64,000 bases of DNA from JBGCDD01 sp045105075 (GCA_045105075.1 JBGCDD010000034.1:1-64000); one strand, 5' to 3'. Shown: positions 1 to 9,406, counted from the first letter of the stretch. Program-made: numbers and translations. Notes: generated from the sequence alone by a model not told the origin.

Positions 1-189
1 CCCGACACTGGCCTGAGCGGCGCTCAGATGAAACAGCTGCAAACCAAACTGCGCGCACGCGGCCATGACGTGGGCAAAATCGATGGTATCTTGGGCGCCG
101 GCACCCGCGCCGCTGTCCAGGCCGAACAAAAGCGTCTTGGCTTGCCTGCGGATGCCTGGCCCACCCCTAGGTTGCTGGCCAAGCTGTGA
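1..189 (+). CDS. Peptidoglycan-binding domain protein, C-terminal fragment
   Basis: The reading frame is open from the first base to a TGA at 187-189 and encodes 62 residues. The pattern (Q-L-Q-x-K-L then G-x-V-G-K-I-D-G-I-L-G and T-R-A-A-V-Q-A-E-Q) is that of the three-helix PG_binding_1 repeat, with its D-G-x-x-G-x-x-T-R-x-A-V core. In Rhodobacteraceae such a domain usually closes a periplasmic lytic murein transglycosylase of the MltB type, so this is probably the end of such an enzyme, but the catalytic part lies outside the window. A terminator follows about 100 bases downstream. Confidence 0.75.
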   Translation, partial: PDTGLSGAQMKQLQTKLRARGHDVGKIDGILGAGTRAAVQAEQKRLGLPADAWPTPRLLAKL

Positions 190-291
190 TCACGCGTTAA
201 CCAAAAAGGCACGTATTTATTTACAAACTGGTGCACAATTTCATAAAACAGCGGTGGACCTAGCGTGCTTCGACAAGCACCAATACAAAAA

Positions 292-318
292 CGCAGCTCA
301 GAACGAGCTGCGGTTTTT
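292..318. terminator. Bidirectional intrinsic terminator
   Basis: Perfect 8-bp stem (292-299 with 305-312, CGCAGCTC/GAGCTGCG) around a 5-base loop. It is followed by GTTTTT on the plus strand and by a T-run on the minus strand (AAAAA at 287-291). It sits between the plus-strand murein-binding gene and the minus-strand smc gene, whose 3' ends converge here, so it can stop both. Confidence 0.85.
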
Positions 319-332
319 CGTTTCGCCAGCCG

Positions 333-3300
333 TCAGGCCACCATCGCTTCGGCCTTTTTCAGATCCACCGAGACCAGCTGGCTGACGCCCTGTTCTGCCA
401 TCGTCACCCCAAACAATCGGTCCATCCGGCTCATAGTGACCGCGTGATGAGTGATGATCAAAAACCGCGTATCGGTCTGGCGGCACATCTCATCCAGCAG
501 ATCGCAGAACCGGGTCACGTTGGCATCATCCAGCGGCGCGTCGACCTCATCGAGCACACAGATCGGCGCGGGATTGGCCAAGAACACCGCAAAGATCAGA
601 GCCATGGCCGTCAACGTTTGCTCGCCACCCGACAAAAGGCTGAGCGTGCTAAGCTTTTTGCCCGGCGGTTGGCACATGATTTCCAGACCAGCTTCCAGCG
701 GATCATCGCTTTCGACCATCACCAGATTGGCCTCGCCCCCGCCAAAAAGATGTTTGAACAACATGGCAAAATTGGAATTGACCTGCTCAAACGCGGTCAA
801 CAAGCGCTCGCGTCCTTCGCGGTTCAGACTTGCGATACCACTGCGCAATGTTCTGATGGCTTCTTCCAGGTCAGCTTTTTCCGCCGCCAGCGTATCGTGC
901 TCTTCCTGAACCGCCTGCGCGTCTTCTTCGGCGCGCAGGTTCACCGCCCCAAGCGCGTCGCGCTGGCGTTTGAGCCGGTTGACATCGGCCTCCAAAGCCT
1001 CAGCCCGGGGCAGGCTGTCTGATGTCACATCCAATTGGGTAAGCAATTGATTTGGCGTCAATTGTTGATCTTCCGCAATGCGTTCTGCAGCCTGTGCCAC
1101 GGCCTCACGCGCCGCTTGAGTGCGGGCTTGTGCCGCCGCGCGGGCCTCGCGTGCATCAGAGGCCGCGCGTTCGGCGTGTCGCTCGGCTTCGGCAGTATCT
1201 CGCAGGGCGGCCTCACCTTTGGACAATGCATCAGAGGCCTCGACTTTGCGCGCCTGAGCCCTGGTGATGTCATTCACCAAAACGTCACGCTGCGCCGCCA
1301 ATTGTGGTGGAATCGCCTGTGCCTCGCGCAGCTCTGTCTCATTCAGCGTTTTGCGATCCGTCAGCTCCGTCATGCGTTTTTCAGCCGTGGCCAACCGGGT
1401 GCGCCATCCAATGAGATCTTTGGTCACAGTTTGCAGGCGTTTTTCGCGCGCATCGCCTTCACGGCGAATTTCGTCGTGGGACGAACGGTAGGTCAGCATC
1501 GTGATACGCGCCGCTTCAACGGTTTGTTTGATCTCCAGAATTTGCGCGCGCGCGTTGTCCAAATTCCCCAGAGCCGCCAGCCCGGCTTCGGCTTCTTGCG
1601 CCTGCGTGCGCGCGGTCAAAGCGTCTTCGTTGTGGCGCGTCACGGCCAAAGACAGGCTTTCCAAACGCCCCTCGGTCAGCGTTTTGTCAGCCTCAGCCCG
1701 GCTGAGAGAACGGGCCGCATCGGCCACCGCTTGATCTGCTTCTCGGCGGGCCTGGCGCGCGGCTTTGTCTGCCTCGGTTTGCGTGATCAGCAACCGCGAC
1801 AGGACCTCGTGCGCCTGGCGCGCGCCATCAACCCGCGCCTCTATATGCGCGGTTTCCTGCTTTAGCGCCTCTAGCCGGTTCAACTGTTCCAGCCGCAACG
1901 CCGCCGCACTTGGCGCATCTTCAGCCCAGGCGCGCCAGCCGTCCCATCGCCAAAGATCCCCTTCGGCTGACACCAATCTCTGCCCCGGTTGCAGCTGATC
2001 CTGCAGGGTCGGCCCGATATCACTGTCGACCACGCCGATCTGTGACAAACGCCGCCCCAGCGCCTCGGGTCCGGAAACAAACTGCGACAGCGGCGTCACA
2101 CGGCCCGGCAGTGGCTGAACCTGCGCATAGCCATCAACCAACACCCAGCCCGACGGGCCATCAGCCGCAACAACAGGGGCACGCAAATCATCAGCCAGCG
2201 CCGCCCCCAGTGCTTTTTCATAGCCCGGCGAAACTTGCATCAGATCCAGAACCTGCCCGCCCTCGGCCGTGTCACGTGCCACCAGCTTGGCCAATGCTGT
2301 CACTTCGGCGCGCAACGCACCTGCTTCGCCCTCAGCGGCCGATCGCTGGGCGCGCGCCTCGGACTCGCGGGTTTGGGTTTCCGCCCGTGCCACATCTGCC
2401 TGACCCAGCGCAATTTCGGCCTGTTGCGCATCGCGCAGAGCGGTTTGCTCGGCCTCCAGTGCGGTCTCAAAATCAATCTTTGATTTGGACAGTTTGGCGC
2501 GCAGCTCGGTCACCGCCTGACGTGCTGTTTCTGCCTCTCCCTCAGCGCGGGTCAGTGTTTTTCGGCTGTCTTCGGACAAGCGTTGTGCCGATTGATGCCG
2601 CGCAGCCAGGCGCGCCACATCTTCGGTTTCCTGAGACAAAACCGACTCGCGATCCTGCAAAAGGCGCGCCGCTTGCGTGGCCTTTGCGCCCGCCTCATTC
2701 AGCAACGCCTCATGGCCATTTCCAGCCTCGCGCAGCTCTTCGGTTTCGCGTTCAAGCTGAACAATCGTATCATCCGCATCCCGGTTCAATCCGGCCTCGC
2801 GTTGAATGTCGCGCTCCATCTGGGTGATGGCGGCAGTGATGGTATCGATCGCCTGACGCGCCCGGGCTTCTTCATCGGCCAATGACGCGCGCTGAACTTC
2901 CAGGCGCTGCACCACCGCCGCTGCAATCGCTTCTTCTTCGCGCAATCCCGGTAGGTTTTCATCCGCCGTGGCGCGTGCCTTGAGCGCCTGTTGCACTGCC
3001 ATTTCCAATTGGGCGGTTTCGCGTGTTTTGTCTTGCAGGGTCGCATCGGCACTGGCGCGCGCCTCATCTGCCTCGCTCCAGCGGCGAAACAGCAGCATGC
3101 CTTCGCATTGGCGCAACGCTACACCAATTTCGCGGTAGCGTGCCGCCTGCTTGGCCTGCCGTGCCAGTTGCATCAATTGTGCGGCCAACTGTTCCAGCAC
3201 GTCGTCAACACGGGTCAGGTTCAGCTCGGCACCGTTCAGCTTCAGCTCGGCCTCGTGGCGGCGTTGATAGAGGCCTGAAATACCCGCGGCCTCCTCCAGA

Positions 3301-3788
3301 ATACGACGGCGCGATTTGGGCTTGGCGTTGATCAACTCGGCAATCTGGCCCTGACGCACCAGCGCGGGCGAATGTGCGCCGGTTGAGGCATCGGCGAACA
3401 ACATCTGCACATCGCGGGCGCGCACTTCGCGGGCATTGGCCTTATAGGCGCTGCCGACATCGCGGGTGATGCGGCGCACGATTTCAAGCTGATCGGTTTC
3501 GTTGAACCCCGAGGGCGCCAACCGTTCGGAATTGTCCATCAACAGCGTGACTTCGGCAAAATTGCGCGCCGGACGGGTGGCGGCGCCGGCAAAGATCACA
3601 TCTTCCATGCCACCGCCGCGCATCGCCTTGGCGCGGTTTTCGCCCATGACCCAGCGCAACGCCTCCAGCAGGTTGGATTTGCCACAGCCGTTGGGGCCGA
3701 CAACACCCGTCAGCCCATCGGCGATCACAAGATCGGTGGGATCCACAAAGCTTTTAAAGCCGGTCAGTCTGAGTTTGGAAAAACGCAC
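333..3788 (-). CDS. smc: Chromosome segregation protein SMC
   Basis: SMC ATPase that organises and segregates the chromosome together with ScpA and ScpB. From the GTG at 3788 the protein is 1151 residues, the usual length in the group. Its N-terminus R-F-S-K-L-R-L-x-G-F-K-S-F-V-D-P is the conserved SMC opening. Walker A GPNGCGKS is at about 31-38, followed by long coiled coils, a hinge region near 510-680, the signature LSGGEQ at about 1052 and Walker B ending in D-E-V-D near 1080. The frame stays open to a TTG at 3848, but the extra 20 residues are not SMC-like and an AGGAA lies ahead of the GTG, so I chose the GTG. A small lipoprotein gene is upstream on the same strand, and the 3' end runs into a bidirectional terminator. 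Confidence 0.95.
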   Translation of the reverse strand: MRFSKLRLTGFKSFVDPTDLVIADGLTGVVGPNGCGKSNLLEALRWVMGENRAKAMRGGGMEDVIFAGAATRPARNFAEVTLLMDNSERLAPSGFNETDQLEIVRRITRDVGSAYKANAREVRARDVQMLFADASTGAHSPALVRQGQIAELINAKPKSRRRILEEAAGISGLYQRRHEAELKLNGAELNLTRVDDVLEQLAAQLMQLARQAKQAARYREIGVALRQCEGMLLFRRWSEADEARASADATLQDKTRETAQLEMAVQQALKARATADENLPGLREEEAIAAAVVQRLEVQRASLADEEARARQAIDTITAAITQMERDIQREAGLNRDADDTIVQLERETEELREAGNGHEALLNEAGAKATQAARLLQDRESVLSQETEDVARLAARHQSAQRLSEDSRKTLTRAEGEAETARQAVTELRAKLSKSKIDFETALEAEQTALRDAQQAEIALGQADVARAETQTRESEARAQRSAAEGEAGALRAEVTALAKLVARDTAEGGQVLDLMQVSPGYEKALGAALADDLRAPVVAADGPSGWVLVDGYAQVQPLPGRVTPLSQFVSGPEALGRRLSQIGVVDSDIGPTLQDQLQPGQRLVSAEGDLWRWDGWRAWAEDAPSAAALRLEQLNRLEALKQETAHIEARVDGARQAHEVLSRLLITQTEADKAARQARREADQAVADAARSLSRAEADKTLTEGRLESLSLAVTRHNEDALTARTQAQEAEAGLAALGNLDNARAQILEIKQTVEAARITMLTYRSSHDEIRREGDAREKRLQTVTKDLIGWRTRLATAEKRMTELTDRKTLNETELREAQAIPPQLAAQRDVLVNDITRAQARKVEASDALSKGEAALRDTAEAERHAERAASDAREARAAAQARTQAAREAVAQAAERIAEDQQLTPNQLLTQLDVTSDSLPRAEALEADVNRLKRQRDALGAVNLRAEEDAQAVQEEHDTLAAEKADLEEAIRTLRSGIASLNREGRERLLTAFEQVNSNFAMLFKHLFGGGEANLVMVESDDPLEAGLEIMCQPPGKKLSTLSLLSGGEQTLTAMALIFAVFLANPAPICVLDEVDAPLDDANVTRFCDLLDEMCRQTDTRFLIITHHAVTMSRMDRLFGVTMAEQGVSQLVSVDLKKAEAMVA

Positions 3789-3922
3789 GCGCGTTAGGCT
3801 TTCCTGATTCCGTTTGGTGGCACAGTTTGCAGGTCCAGACCGGCGCAAGTCAACGCCATTGCGCGCTTATGTTGAGGTGGCGTGGGGCTTATCCACAAGA
3901 TATCGCGATTTATCCGGGGCAA

Positions 3923-4330
3923 TCAGATCTGATCACACTCAAATTCCGTGCTGCCAAATCCGGTGGTCTCTTGCAGCCACTGGTTCAATTCCAAACAGCT
4001 GAAAGATGATGCGATGACGGGACGCGCTGGCACAACGGGGCGCCCTTTGCAGGCCAAACGTCCCAGCGCGACCGATTGATCGCCGGTAACACGCGACACT
4101 TTGCAGCCGCTGACCTGTGCCATCGCAAAGGCCGCGCGGTCGCGGATCGGACCGAACCGGGGCGCATATTGCGGATTGACCCGGATCGCCTGTGCCACAT
4201 CTGGCCGGATGCGAACATCAAAAACGCTGCCGTCCACCACAACGCGGGTCGCGGAGATGCCGCGAAACTGTTGGCCCGGCGTGTTACAGGCAGCCAGAAC
4301 CAGCAACCAGATGATCCAAAAACGTTTCAT
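3923..4330 (-). CDS. Small putative lipoprotein of unknown function
   Basis: A 135-residue protein starting at the ATG at 4330. It opens with two positive residues, a hydrophobic stretch (F-W-I-I-W-L-L-V-L) and a lipobox L-A-A-C at residues 12-15, so Cys15 would be lipidated. The mature part has four further cysteines that could form disulfides. I recognise no enzyme motif. It lies 134 bases upstream of smc on the same strand and is divergent from the GntR regulator gene. An in-frame upstream start at 4435 would bury the signal peptide and is unlikely. Confidence 0.7.
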   Translation of the reverse strand: MKRFWIIWLLVLAACNTPGQQFRGISATRVVVDGSVFDVRIRPDVAQAIRVNPQYAPRFGPIRDRAAFAMAQVSGCKVSRVTGDQSVALGRLACKGRPVVPARPVIASSFSCLELNQWLQETTGFGSTEFECDQI

Positions 4331-4399
4331 ACCCGCAGGTTGACCGCCCGAGGTTAAGATTTCCTTGCCAGATGAACGCACAGCTTGCTCCTTGGGGTC

Positions 4400-4422
4400 A
4401 CTGGTCATATGTTTTGACCAGT
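4400..4422. promoter_or_regulatory. Palindromic GntR-type operator upstream of the FCD regulator
   Basis: Perfect inverted repeat ACTGGTCA (4400-4407) / TGACCAGT (4415-4422) with a 7-base spacer. TGGT...ACCA half-sites are typical of FadR/PdhR-subfamily GntR regulators. It lies 14 bases before the regulator's start codon, overlapping where its transcription would begin, which suggests autorepression. The spacing is longer than in E. coli FadR sites. The link to this regulator is inferred from position. Confidence 0.6.
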
Positions 4423-4436
4423 CAAAAGGACACATG

Positions 4437-5204
4437 ATGCCATTTCAGAAAGTCCATCCCGAGAAACTGTCGACCTCGGTGGTGCGCCAGATCGAACTTT
4501 TGATCTTGCGCGGCATTTTGCGCCCCGGCGAACGCCTGCCTTCGGAACGGGAACTGTCCGAACGTTTGGGCGTGTCGCGCCCTTCCCTGCGTGACGCGGT
4601 CGCCGAATTACAAGAGCAAGGCCTGCTGAGCGCCAAGGCGGGTTCGGGAATATTCGTGGCCGATGTGTTGGGCTCTGCGTTTACCCCGGCCCTGCGTAAG
4701 CTGTTCGCCACCCATGACGACGCAGTTTTTGACTACATCGCCTTTCGCCGCGATATGGAGGGGCTGGCCGCAGAGCGCGCGGCGCGGTTGGGATCGGACA
4801 GCGATCTGAAGGTTATTCAGACGATCTATGACAAAATGAGTGCGCCAGAAACCCGCAGATCTGCCGAGGACGAGGCGCGACTGGATGCACAATTCCACTC
4901 GGCCATCATTGAGGCCAGCCACAACGTGGTGATGCTGCATATGATGCGCTCGATGTTTGATCTGCTGCGTGAGGGCGTGTTTTACAACCGGCAGGTCATG
5001 TTCAAATTGCGCACCTCGCGCGAGGCTCTGTTGCAACAACATGGGGCCATCAACGGCGCGATCCAAAACCGCGACCCCGACGGCGCCCGCACCGCGATTG
5101 AAGCGCACCTGACCTATGTCGAAGCCGCTCTGCGCGACCAAAAGCAAGCGCGCAAGAATGAAGCCATCGCACAGCAAAGGTTGCAGCACGAAACGGGCCG
5201 CTGA
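4437..5204 (+). CDS. GntR-family transcriptional regulator, FCD subfamily (PdhR/FadR-like)
   Basis: A 255-residue regulator with an N-terminal winged helix-turn-helix (about 10-75; P-S-E-R-E-L-S-E-R-L-G-V-S-R-P-S-L-R-D recognition region at 35-53) and a C-terminal all-helical FCD effector domain (about 100-235) with D-x-x-F-H-x-A-I-x-E-A-S-H-N. FCD domains usually bind a carboxylic acid with a metal. The start at 4437 has AAGGA six bases upstream; an adjacent ATG at 4434 is an alternative. A perfect palindrome just upstream suggests self-regulation. The next gene overlaps by one base, so the two are probably coupled. The physiological ligand cannot be told from the sequence; a pyruvate or short-chain carboxylate sensor is a guess. 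Confidence 0.85.
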   Translation: MPFQKVHPEKLSTSVVRQIELLILRGILRPGERLPSERELSERLGVSRPSLRDAVAELQEQGLLSAKAGSGIFVADVLGSAFTPALRKLFATHDDAVFDYIAFRRDMEGLAAERAARLGSDSDLKVIQTIYDKMSAPETRRSAEDEARLDAQFHSAIIEASHNVVMLHMMRSMFDLLREGVFYNRQVMFKLRTSREALLQQHGAINGAIQNRDPDGARTAIEAHLTYVEAALRDQKQARKNEAIAQQRLQHETGR

Positions 5205-5668
5205 TGTTTATTGGGCATTTTCCGGCGGGCTATCTGGCGATGCGCGCCGCCCGCGCCCGGGGCCATGTGATGATGTGGGGCCTGATCGGAGCGGTTGCGC
5301 CCGACCTTGATATGCTGGCGTTCCATTTTTGGTATGATGGCGCGGTTCATCACCATAACTTCGTAACCCACCGTCCGGCAGTTTGGGCCGGGATCACTGT
5401 GGTCGCGCTTTTGGGGCTGTGGTTGGGCCGTCAGCCTTGGGCGTTTGCGATGCTGGCTTTTGGCGCCGCGGGTCTGTTGCACATGTGTCTGGACAGTATC
5501 GTCGGCCAAATCGCCTGGGGCTGGCCGTTTTCTGAAGCAGCGGCGCCATTGGTGGTGGTGTCTGCGACCCATGATTGGTGGGTGATGTCGTTTTTGACCC
5601 ACTGGACCTTTGGTGTCGAATTGATCGTCTGCGCCACGGCGTTGTTGGTTTGGTGGCGCCGATCCTAG
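5204..5668 (+). CDS. YdjM-like membrane-bound metal-dependent hydrolase family protein
   Basis: A 154-residue integral membrane protein with about four hydrophobic segments. The conserved polar residues fit the YdjM/DUF457 family of putative membrane metal-dependent hydrolases: an N-terminal G-H-F-P-A-G-Y, P-D-L-D near 34-37, an H-H-H-N-F-V-T-H-R cluster near 49-57, and a later H-x-x-L-D. The ATG overlaps the stop of the GntR gene (TGATG), so translation is likely coupled. No substrate is evident. The gene converges with the ATP synthase operon, leaving 61 bases between them. Confidence 0.65.
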   Translation: MFIGHFPAGYLAMRAARARGHVMMWGLIGAVAPDLDMLAFHFWYDGAVHHHNFVTHRPAVWAGITVVALLGLWLGRQPWAFAMLAFGAAGLLHMCLDSIVGQIAWGWPFSEAAAPLVVVSATHDWWVMSFLTHWTFGVELIVCATALLVWWRRS

Positions 5669-5729
5669 AACGCGAAATCGCCCGGATCACAAAGCAATCC
5701 GGGCGACCAAATCTTTCGTTCGCCAGCGG

Positions 5730-6290
5730 TCAGTGCAGCTTTGTGTCAACCTGCGCAATCGCATCGTCGATTAGCGAATTGGCGTCGGCGGCGGTCATCT
5801 GCTTGGCAATCACGTCGCGTGCGGCGGCCACGGCGATCACAATCGCCTGGTCCCGCACGTCTTTGACAGCAGCCGCTTGCGCCGAGTCGATCTGGTCTTC
5901 GGCTGCGGCCAAACGGCGTGCAATCGATTTCTCCAGATCTTCGCGGGCGACTTTGGCCGCGGCAGTTGCTTCGTCTTTGGCCGTCGCCACAATCCGGTCG
6001 GCCTGCGCCTGCACTTCCTTGTGCTTGCGCTCGTATGAGGCCAGCAGGGTCTGTGCGTCTTCGCGAATGGCGCGCGCCTCATCCAGTTCCGACTGAATGT
6101 CATCGGCGCGTTTGTCCAGCAGCCCGCCCAGCAACGTCGGAACTTTGAAGTAGAACAAGACACCGATGAACAGCAGGAACGCCAGCAAGACGACGAAATT
6201 GGTGTTGGCCAGCGAAAAGAACGGACCCTTGGCGGCCAGCGCCGGAGAGGCACCCCCCACGGTCAGGATCAGAGCAAACAGGTAGCGCAT
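5730..6290 (-). CDS. atpF: F0F1 ATP synthase subunit b
   Basis: Peripheral-stalk subunit of the proton-translocating ATP synthase. The 186-residue protein has an Ala-rich N-terminus that looks like a cleavable leader (A-L-A-A-K), one membrane helix near 28-50 (F-V-V-L-L-A-F-L-L-F-I-G-V-L-F-Y) and a long Ala/Glu/Lys/Arg-rich coiled coil that reaches F1. It is the last gene of the minus-strand F0 operon and starts four bases after the b' gene. F1 genes are not present, as usual for alphaproteobacteria, which keep F0 and F1 operons apart. Confidence 0.93.
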   Translation of the reverse strand: MRYLFALILTVGGASPALAAKGPFFSLANTNFVVLLAFLLFIGVLFYFKVPTLLGGLLDKRADDIQSELDEARAIREDAQTLLASYERKHKEVQAQADRIVATAKDEATAAAKVAREDLEKSIARRLAAAEDQIDSAQAAAVKDVRDQAIVIAVAAARDVIAKQMTAADANSLIDDAIAQVDTKLH

Positions 6291-6294
6291 GATC

Positions 6295-6828
6295 TTACCC
6301 TTTCATCCGGCTGGCAATCGCATCACTCACGGCCGAGGCATCTGCCTTGCCACCAAGCGACGCAACGATTTCAGCAGCCGTATCGTTGGCCACCTCTTTG
6401 ACGCTATCCATTGCACCGGCCCGGATGGCCGCGATGGCCTTTTCCGACTCGGCAGACTTCGCCGCGATTTCTGCATCGGCTTTGGCGATGGCGTCGTTCA
6501 GGTCGGCCTGAATGTCTGCCTTGGCCTCGCCCACAATGCGCTGTGCTTCCGCGCGGGCATCAAGCAACGCCTTGTTATAGGCTTCTTCTGCCTCAACCGC
6601 TTTGGATTTGAGATCTTCTGCTGCGGCGATATCATTTGTGATCGTGCCGGAGCGTTCTGCAAGAATGGCGCCAATCCGCGGCAGAGCAATGCGCGTCAAA
6701 ACCATATAGATCACGACCAGCGTGACCACGAGCCAGAAAATCTGGTTCGGAAAGGACGAAAAGTCCAGCTGTGGCATGCCCGGCGCTTCGGCCGCTGCGT
6801 CTGCCGCGCTTTTTGTATCTGTCGCCAT
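6295..6828 (-). CDS. atpX: F0F1 ATP synthase subunit b'
   Basis: Second, diverged b-type stalk subunit (177 residues), found in photosynthetic and related alphaproteobacteria, where b and b' form a heterodimer. The N-terminus is a polar Ala-rich stretch, then one membrane helix near 31-50 ([15 protein letters not shown]) and a long amphipathic coiled coil. It sits between atpE and atpF. It is sometimes named atpG or atpF2, and the symbol varies between annotations. Confidence 0.9.
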   Translation of the reverse strand: MATDTKSAADAAAEAPGMPQLDFSSFPNQIFWLVVTLVVIYMVLTRIALPRIGAILAERSGTITNDIAAAEDLKSKAVEAEEAYNKALLDARAEAQRIVGEAKADIQADLNDAIAKADAEIAAKSAESEKAIAAIRAGAMDSVKEVANDTAAEIVASLGGKADASAVSDAIASRMKG

Positions 6829-6912
6829 GTCGTTCTCCTATGGAACTTGCCGTTACATCGGGCAGCGCCGCGTGGCACCGCCCGACCGTAAGGATAAGGG
6901 TCCGTAGGGTCT

Positions 6913-7149
6913 TTAGACGGCGAACATCAGCAGCAGCGCAACGAGGAACGAAAAGATCCCCAGGGCTTCTGCAAACGCGATACCGATGAACATGGTGGCT
7001 GTCTGGCCGCCGGCAGCTGACGGATTGCGCAGCGCGCCCGACAGGAAGTTACCCACAACGTGGCCCACACCAACAGCGGCTCCGCCCATGCCTGTACAGG
7101 CCAAGCCAGCGCCGATGTATGCGCCCATTTGTACGATGTCACCTTCCAT
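6913..7149 (-). CDS. atpE: F0F1 ATP synthase subunit c
   Basis: A 78-residue proteolipid of the rotor ring with two membrane helices joined by a polar loop (R-N-P-S-A). Helix 1 is glycine-rich ([21 protein letters not shown]). Helix 2 carries the ion-binding glutamate in F-A-E-A-L-G-I-F. No sodium-type ligand set is evident, so it is a proton ring. It lies between atpB and atpX on the same strand. Confidence 0.95.
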   Translation of the reverse strand: MEGDIVQMGAYIGAGLACTGMGGAAVGVGHVVGNFLSGALRNPSAAGGQTATMFIGIAFAEALGIFSFLVALLLMFAV

Positions 7150-7208
7150 GAGATTTTCTCCTTACGATGGAATTGGTCGTTTGTGATACAGCGCGAATGC
7201 GCCGGTTG

Positions 7209-7961
7209 TCAGTGATGCGGATGCAGTGCGTCTTTGAGATACACGCAGGTCAGAATGGCGAACACATAGGCCTGGATGAACGACACCAGCACCTCGAGCG
7301 CGTAGATCGCCGTGATTGCCAGAATGCCCAACGGTGCGATCAATGGTATCGCTGCGAAGGCTGCGAACACTTTGATCACCGCGTGGCCTGCCATCATGTT
7401 GCCGGCCAGACGAATGGAGTGGCTGATGGGGCGCACGAAGTACGAGATGATCTCGATCAGCGCCAGGATCGGGCGCAAAGGCAGTGGCGCCGAGCTGATC
7501 CAGAACAATTTCAGAAAACTGGCGCCGTGCAGAACAAAGCCCAGGATGGTCACGGTCAGGAACACCGCCATCGCCATAACGGCTGTTACCGCGATGTGGC
7601 TGGTTGTTGTGAAAGCGCCGGGGATCAAGCCCAGGAAGTTGGCGCAGACAATGAACATAAACAGGGTCATGATGTACGGGAAGTATTTCACCCCGTCCTT
7701 GCCCGCGACGTCCTCGACCATCTTATAGACAAAACCATAGGCCAGTTCGGCAATCGACTGCCCACGTGATGGAACGATCGACCGTTTGGAGGTTGAGATC
7801 ACCAGCAAGGCAACAACTGCCGCGATGGCCAGCGCCATCCACAGCGTCACGTTTGTGGGCGTGTACCAGGCAATCGCACCGTCACCGAACAACGGTTTGA
7901 CGATGAACTGATCCATCGGGTGAAAAACCAGGCCGCTTTCGCTTTCCGCTTCACTTGCCAT
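7209..7961 (-). CDS. atpB: F0F1 ATP synthase subunit a
   Basis: Stator subunit forming the two proton half-channels. The 250 residues have five to six membrane helices. The essential arginine lies in [12 protein letters not shown], and the final helix region has [17 protein letters not shown], both conserved in the family. The start is three bases after the atpI stop, and atpE follows 59 bases downstream. Confidence 0.95.
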   Translation of the reverse strand: MASEAESESGLVFHPMDQFIVKPLFGDGAIAWYTPTNVTLWMALAIAAVVALLVISTSKRSIVPSRGQSIAELAYGFVYKMVEDVAGKDGVKYFPYIMTLFMFIVCANFLGLIPGAFTTTSHIAVTAVMAMAVFLTVTILGFVLHGASFLKLFWISSAPLPLRPILALIEIISYFVRPISHSIRLAGNMMAGHAVIKVFAAFAAIPLIAPLGILAITAIYALEVLVSFIQAYVFAILTCVYLKDALHPHH

Positions 7962-7964
7962 GTG

Positions 7965-8339
7965 TCACATCCTCTCGTCGTTCTGCCCGACCGTTGGCGC
8001 ATCTTGCGCCGGGGTCGTTTGTGTCTCTTGGATCTCGCGTGCGCTGCGCAACATCGTTTTGATGCCCGCGGCCAGACCCACCAATGTAAACAACACCAGA
8101 AAGATCGGGAGCGTCCCGAACAGGCTGTCCAGCCCCCATCCAATGCCAAAGCCGATCCCAAGACCGACCACCAATTCAATCACCATGCGCCAGGCCAGAT
8201 GGGCCTGCGAATGATGGTCATCCATATGAGACGCGACCTCGTCAGCCCCTTTGGCTGCTGCGATCCGGGCCTCCAGCTGCGCCAGGCGCTGCTTTTGGGT
8301 GTCCTCGGTCACAGGTTTCGCCCCTCTGTGGTTCGACAT
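7965..8339 (-). CDS. atpI: ATP synthase assembly protein I (AtpI/AtpZ family)
   Basis: First gene of the F0 operon, 124 residues from the ATG at 8339. The N-terminus is charged, followed by two membrane helices (M-V-I-E-L-V-V-G-L-G-I-G-F-G-I-G-W and F-L-V-L-F-T-L-V-G-L-A-A-G). This AtpI family helps assemble the c ring. An in-frame ATG at 8369 adds only ten basic residues and is less likely. The gene has 155 bases upstream, before the end of a LysR gene on the same strand; that gap should hold the operon promoter. Confidence 0.88.
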   Translation of the reverse strand: MSNHRGAKPVTEDTQKQRLAQLEARIAAAKGADEVASHMDDHHSQAHLAWRMVIELVVGLGIGFGIGWGLDSLFGTLPIFLVLFTLVGLAAGIKTMLRSAREIQETQTTPAQDAPTVGQNDERM

Positions 8340-8494
8340 GGTGCTACGGCGTGGCCTGGGCAGAGTCAATTGCTTGTTTCGCTCGCCAGTAATTCACACA
8401 TCTCATTGCTTTTAAACAATTTTATTTCTGACTCAAAAACAGCGCCCGGCCCGCACACCCGCCAAATGCTGCAGCGCAGCTCAATTCCGTTTAT

Positions 8495-9406
8495 TCAACC
8501 ATATGGTTGATTTTCGAATTCCAGCGGTGCGCCGCGAAACCCGGCGGTGCGATCCAGCAGCCAAAGACGAAACTGTCGAGCGGCGGCGCTGCGCGGGCCT
8601 CGGCTGCCGTAAACCAGATGAAAGGCACCATGGCGCACGCCAACAGGGTGCACAATCTTCAGACGGCCCGCTTTCATATCTTGCGCCGTGCAGTCCGACG
8701 AGCCGAGATAAACACCGTGGCCATGCAGCGCGGCCTCATAGGCCAGATTGGCGCGCAACCGCCAATTGGGTGATGGGTCGCTCACATCCGGCATCCCCAC
8801 TGCATCAAACCACATGCGCCACACGTCTGGGCTGCGATCCCGAAACCGCCGCTGTGCCAGCATCTGGTGCGGGCTAAGCTGGGCTGCTTTCACCAGCTCC
8901 GGCGCGGCAAAAACAAACAGCGGCGCGTCGCTGATCAGATCAGAGGGCCCGTCATCCAGCCCAAGCCCACGAAAGCGCACCGCCAGATCGGCCTCGTATC
9001 GCTCCACATCAGCCAGGGATTGCGACGCCTCAAGACGCACGTCGACATCTGGAAAGGCGCGCTGAAAATCGCCTAGCATCGGGATCAGTACTTTGCTGGC
9101 AAACAGCGGTTCGGAGTTGATTGTCAGCCGTCCCGCCGGTGTCTCGCTGAGGCCTTCGGTGGCCTGCGCAATCGCATCCAGCGCCGGGCTGACCCGCGCC
9201 AGATAGACCAGTCCGTCCTGGGTCAGCGTCACGCCGCGCGGCAGGTCGCGAAACAGCTGACACCCCAAACGATCCTCGAGCCCGCGCACATGACGGCTGA
9301 TCGCGGAATGACTGACGTTCAGCTCTTGCGCTGCAAGACTAAAGCTTTGATGGCGCCCGGCGGCCTCAAACGCGCGCAGAGCATTTAACGGAGGAAGGTT
9401 TCGCAT
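8495..9406 (-). CDS. LysR-family transcriptional regulator (GcvA-like)
   Basis: A 303-residue regulator starting at M-R-N-L-P-P-L-N-A-L-R-A-F-E-A-A, the typical GcvA/AmpR-type opening. The winged helix-turn-helix is at about 7-65 (S-F-S-L-A-A-Q-E-L-N-V-S-H-S-A-I-S-R-H-V). The rest is the two-lobed effector domain, with the V-T-L-T-Q-D-G and G-V-Y-L-G-S-S-D segments of the family. A DUF1127 gene is divergent at 9513. A longer frame back to 9571 is open but is not LysR-like. The target is unknown; the divergent gene and the atp operon 155 bases downstream are the neighbours. Confidence 0.88.
   Translation of the reverse strand: MRNLPPLNALRAFEAAGRHQSFSLAAQELNVSHSAISRHVRGLEDRLGCQLFRDLPRGVTLTQDGLVYLARVSPALDAIAQATEGLSETPAGRLTINSEPLFASKVLIPMLGDFQRAFPDVDVRLEASQSLADVERYEADLAVRFRGLGLDDGPSDLISDAPLFVFAAPELVKAAQLSPHQMLAQRRFRDRSPDVWRMWFDAVGMPDVSDPSPNWRLRANLAYEAALHGHGVYLGSSDCTAQDMKAGRLKIVHPVGVRHGAFHLVYGSRGPRSAAARQFRLWLLDRTAGFRGAPLEFENQPYG

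Noticed and set aside
3789..3848. Upstream extension of smc to a TTG at 3848
   Set aside because: The extra residues are not part of the conserved SMC N-terminus, and the GTG at 3788 gives the standard length.
8469..8479. CTGC-AGC-GCAG, an exact match to the PhaR-like core, between the LysR gene end and atpI
   Set aside because: It lies at the 3' end of the LysR gene and far from any PHA gene; such short GC-rich matches are expected by chance.
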